Source: an uncultured Acidobacteriia bacterium (GTDB lineage: Bacteria; Acidobacteriota; Terriglobia; Bryobacterales; Bryobacteraceae). From it: 41,182 nt of DNA. Below are positions 40,987-41,182 of the stretch, piece by piece. A program made the position numbers and the translations under genes. The notes under the pieces are model-generated. The model made no database searches. It had not been told where the DNA came from and saw only the letters and a list, made by a program, of their open reading frames with translations. The first letter of the stretch is position 1, and every line of letters begins with the position of its first letter. Where the stretch lies: NCBI GenBank assembly GCA_903907865.1, contig CAIVPR010000002.1, forward strand, positions 1-41,182, in the 5' to 3' direction.

Positions 40987-41182
40987 CTATTTGCGCCTCC
41001 GGTTCTTCTTGAATTTGTTTCGGGCGGGGTGGTTGTTGTGGGGTTTTGAGGGGGCCGACGGGGTTGGCGTGGGGGTGGGCTTGGGTTCGTTTGGTAGAAC
41101 GGGATGTTGGGTTGGCAGAAGCGGGGCGGCGTTGGTTGGGATTTGGGGACCGCTTGCTTGCGCGCGCGGTTCGGTTTGGGCG
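40987..41182 (-). CDS. C-terminal end of a protein with a Pro-rich tail, cut by the window edge
   Basis: A minus-strand frame enters from beyond the window and stops at a TAG (40987-40989). The visible 64 residues are Pro/Thr/Asn-rich (HPVLPNEPKPTPTPTPSAP) and end in the basic cluster RNKFKKNRRRK. Such low-complexity linkers with basic tails occur in RNA-binding proteins such as DEAD-box helicases, but the family cannot be set from this part alone. The strong G-richness of the plus strand here reflects the Pro codons. Confidence 0.45.
   Translation of the reverse strand, partial: AQTEPRAQASGPQIPTNAAPLLPTQHPVLPNEPKPTPTPTPSAPSKPHNNHPARNKFKKNRRRK

Noticed and set aside
1-41182. tRNA, rRNA, CRISPR arrays, intact insertion sequences
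   Set aside because: No cloverleaf-like segment with a CCA-type end, no rRNA-like stretch, no evenly spaced repeat array and no transposase was seen. A tRNAscan or CRISPR search would confirm.

Overview
The window looks like a chromosomal segment of a GC-rich acidobacterium, most likely of the Solibacteres/Bryobacterales type. This is inferred from gene content, not from a marker gene. The indicators are an Oar-like TonB-dependent receptor with an N-terminal carboxypeptidase-regulatory-like fold, two acidobacterial-style VWA proteins, a DUF1501 plus DUF1549/DUF1553 pair with CxxCH motifs, a large HEAT-repeat di-CxxCH protein, three PEP-CTERM secreted proteins and several TPR proteins. No rRNA, tRNA, CRISPR array, intact transposase or replication origin was found.

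Layout. 1-5421 (+): receptor followed by a translationally coupled VWA protein. 5514-11947 (-): DUF1501 protein coupled to the DUF1549/DUF1553 cytochrome-like protein, a PEP-CTERM protein and a DUF4159 protein. 11948-13941: a repeat-rich, decayed stretch holding one intact secreted protein gene (12620-13291) flanked by perfect 42-bp inverted repeats. 13942-18342: TPR protein, a three-hairpin block, a divergent DNA glycosylase, a second VWA protein coupled to a GNAT acetyltransferase, and a PEP-CTERM gene whose 3' end runs into the next gene. 18228-24703 (-): likely operon of adenylate kinase, HEAT/di-CxxCH protein, membrane glycosyltransferase and GT2 glycosyltransferase. 24902-27678 (+): TPR protein with a C-terminal Fis-like HTH, coupled to a class III CoA-transferase; the divergent promoter region carries two copies of a TGGTCC-N5-GGACC dyad. 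27689-28127 (-): BrnT/BrnA-type toxin-antitoxin pair with an unusual antitoxin. 28183-30793 (+): membrane-anchored protein, class C beta-lactamase-like hydrolase and a small phage-structural-like protein. 30864-39375 (-): housekeeping block with glgC, gdhA, an S41 protease, purH, hemA and a HemX-like membrane protein, interrupted by remnants of a LytTR regulator and an MNT nucleotidyltransferase. 39655-40665 (-): third PEP-CTERM protein. The right edge cuts a gene with a proline-rich tail and a basic end.

The genes suggest an envelope-active, polymer-degrading heterotroph (receptor, secreted VWA, PEP-CTERM and Planctomycetes-type cytochrome proteins) together with central metabolism: glycogen precursor, glutamate, purine and tetrapyrrole synthesis. 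The most interesting unexplained signals are the paired dyads between adk and the TPR-HTH gene, the 16-bp-period TTGTACAA palindromes upstream of purH, the 42-bp inverted repeats around 12620-13291, and the decayed regulator and toxin-antitoxin fragments in intergenic gaps.
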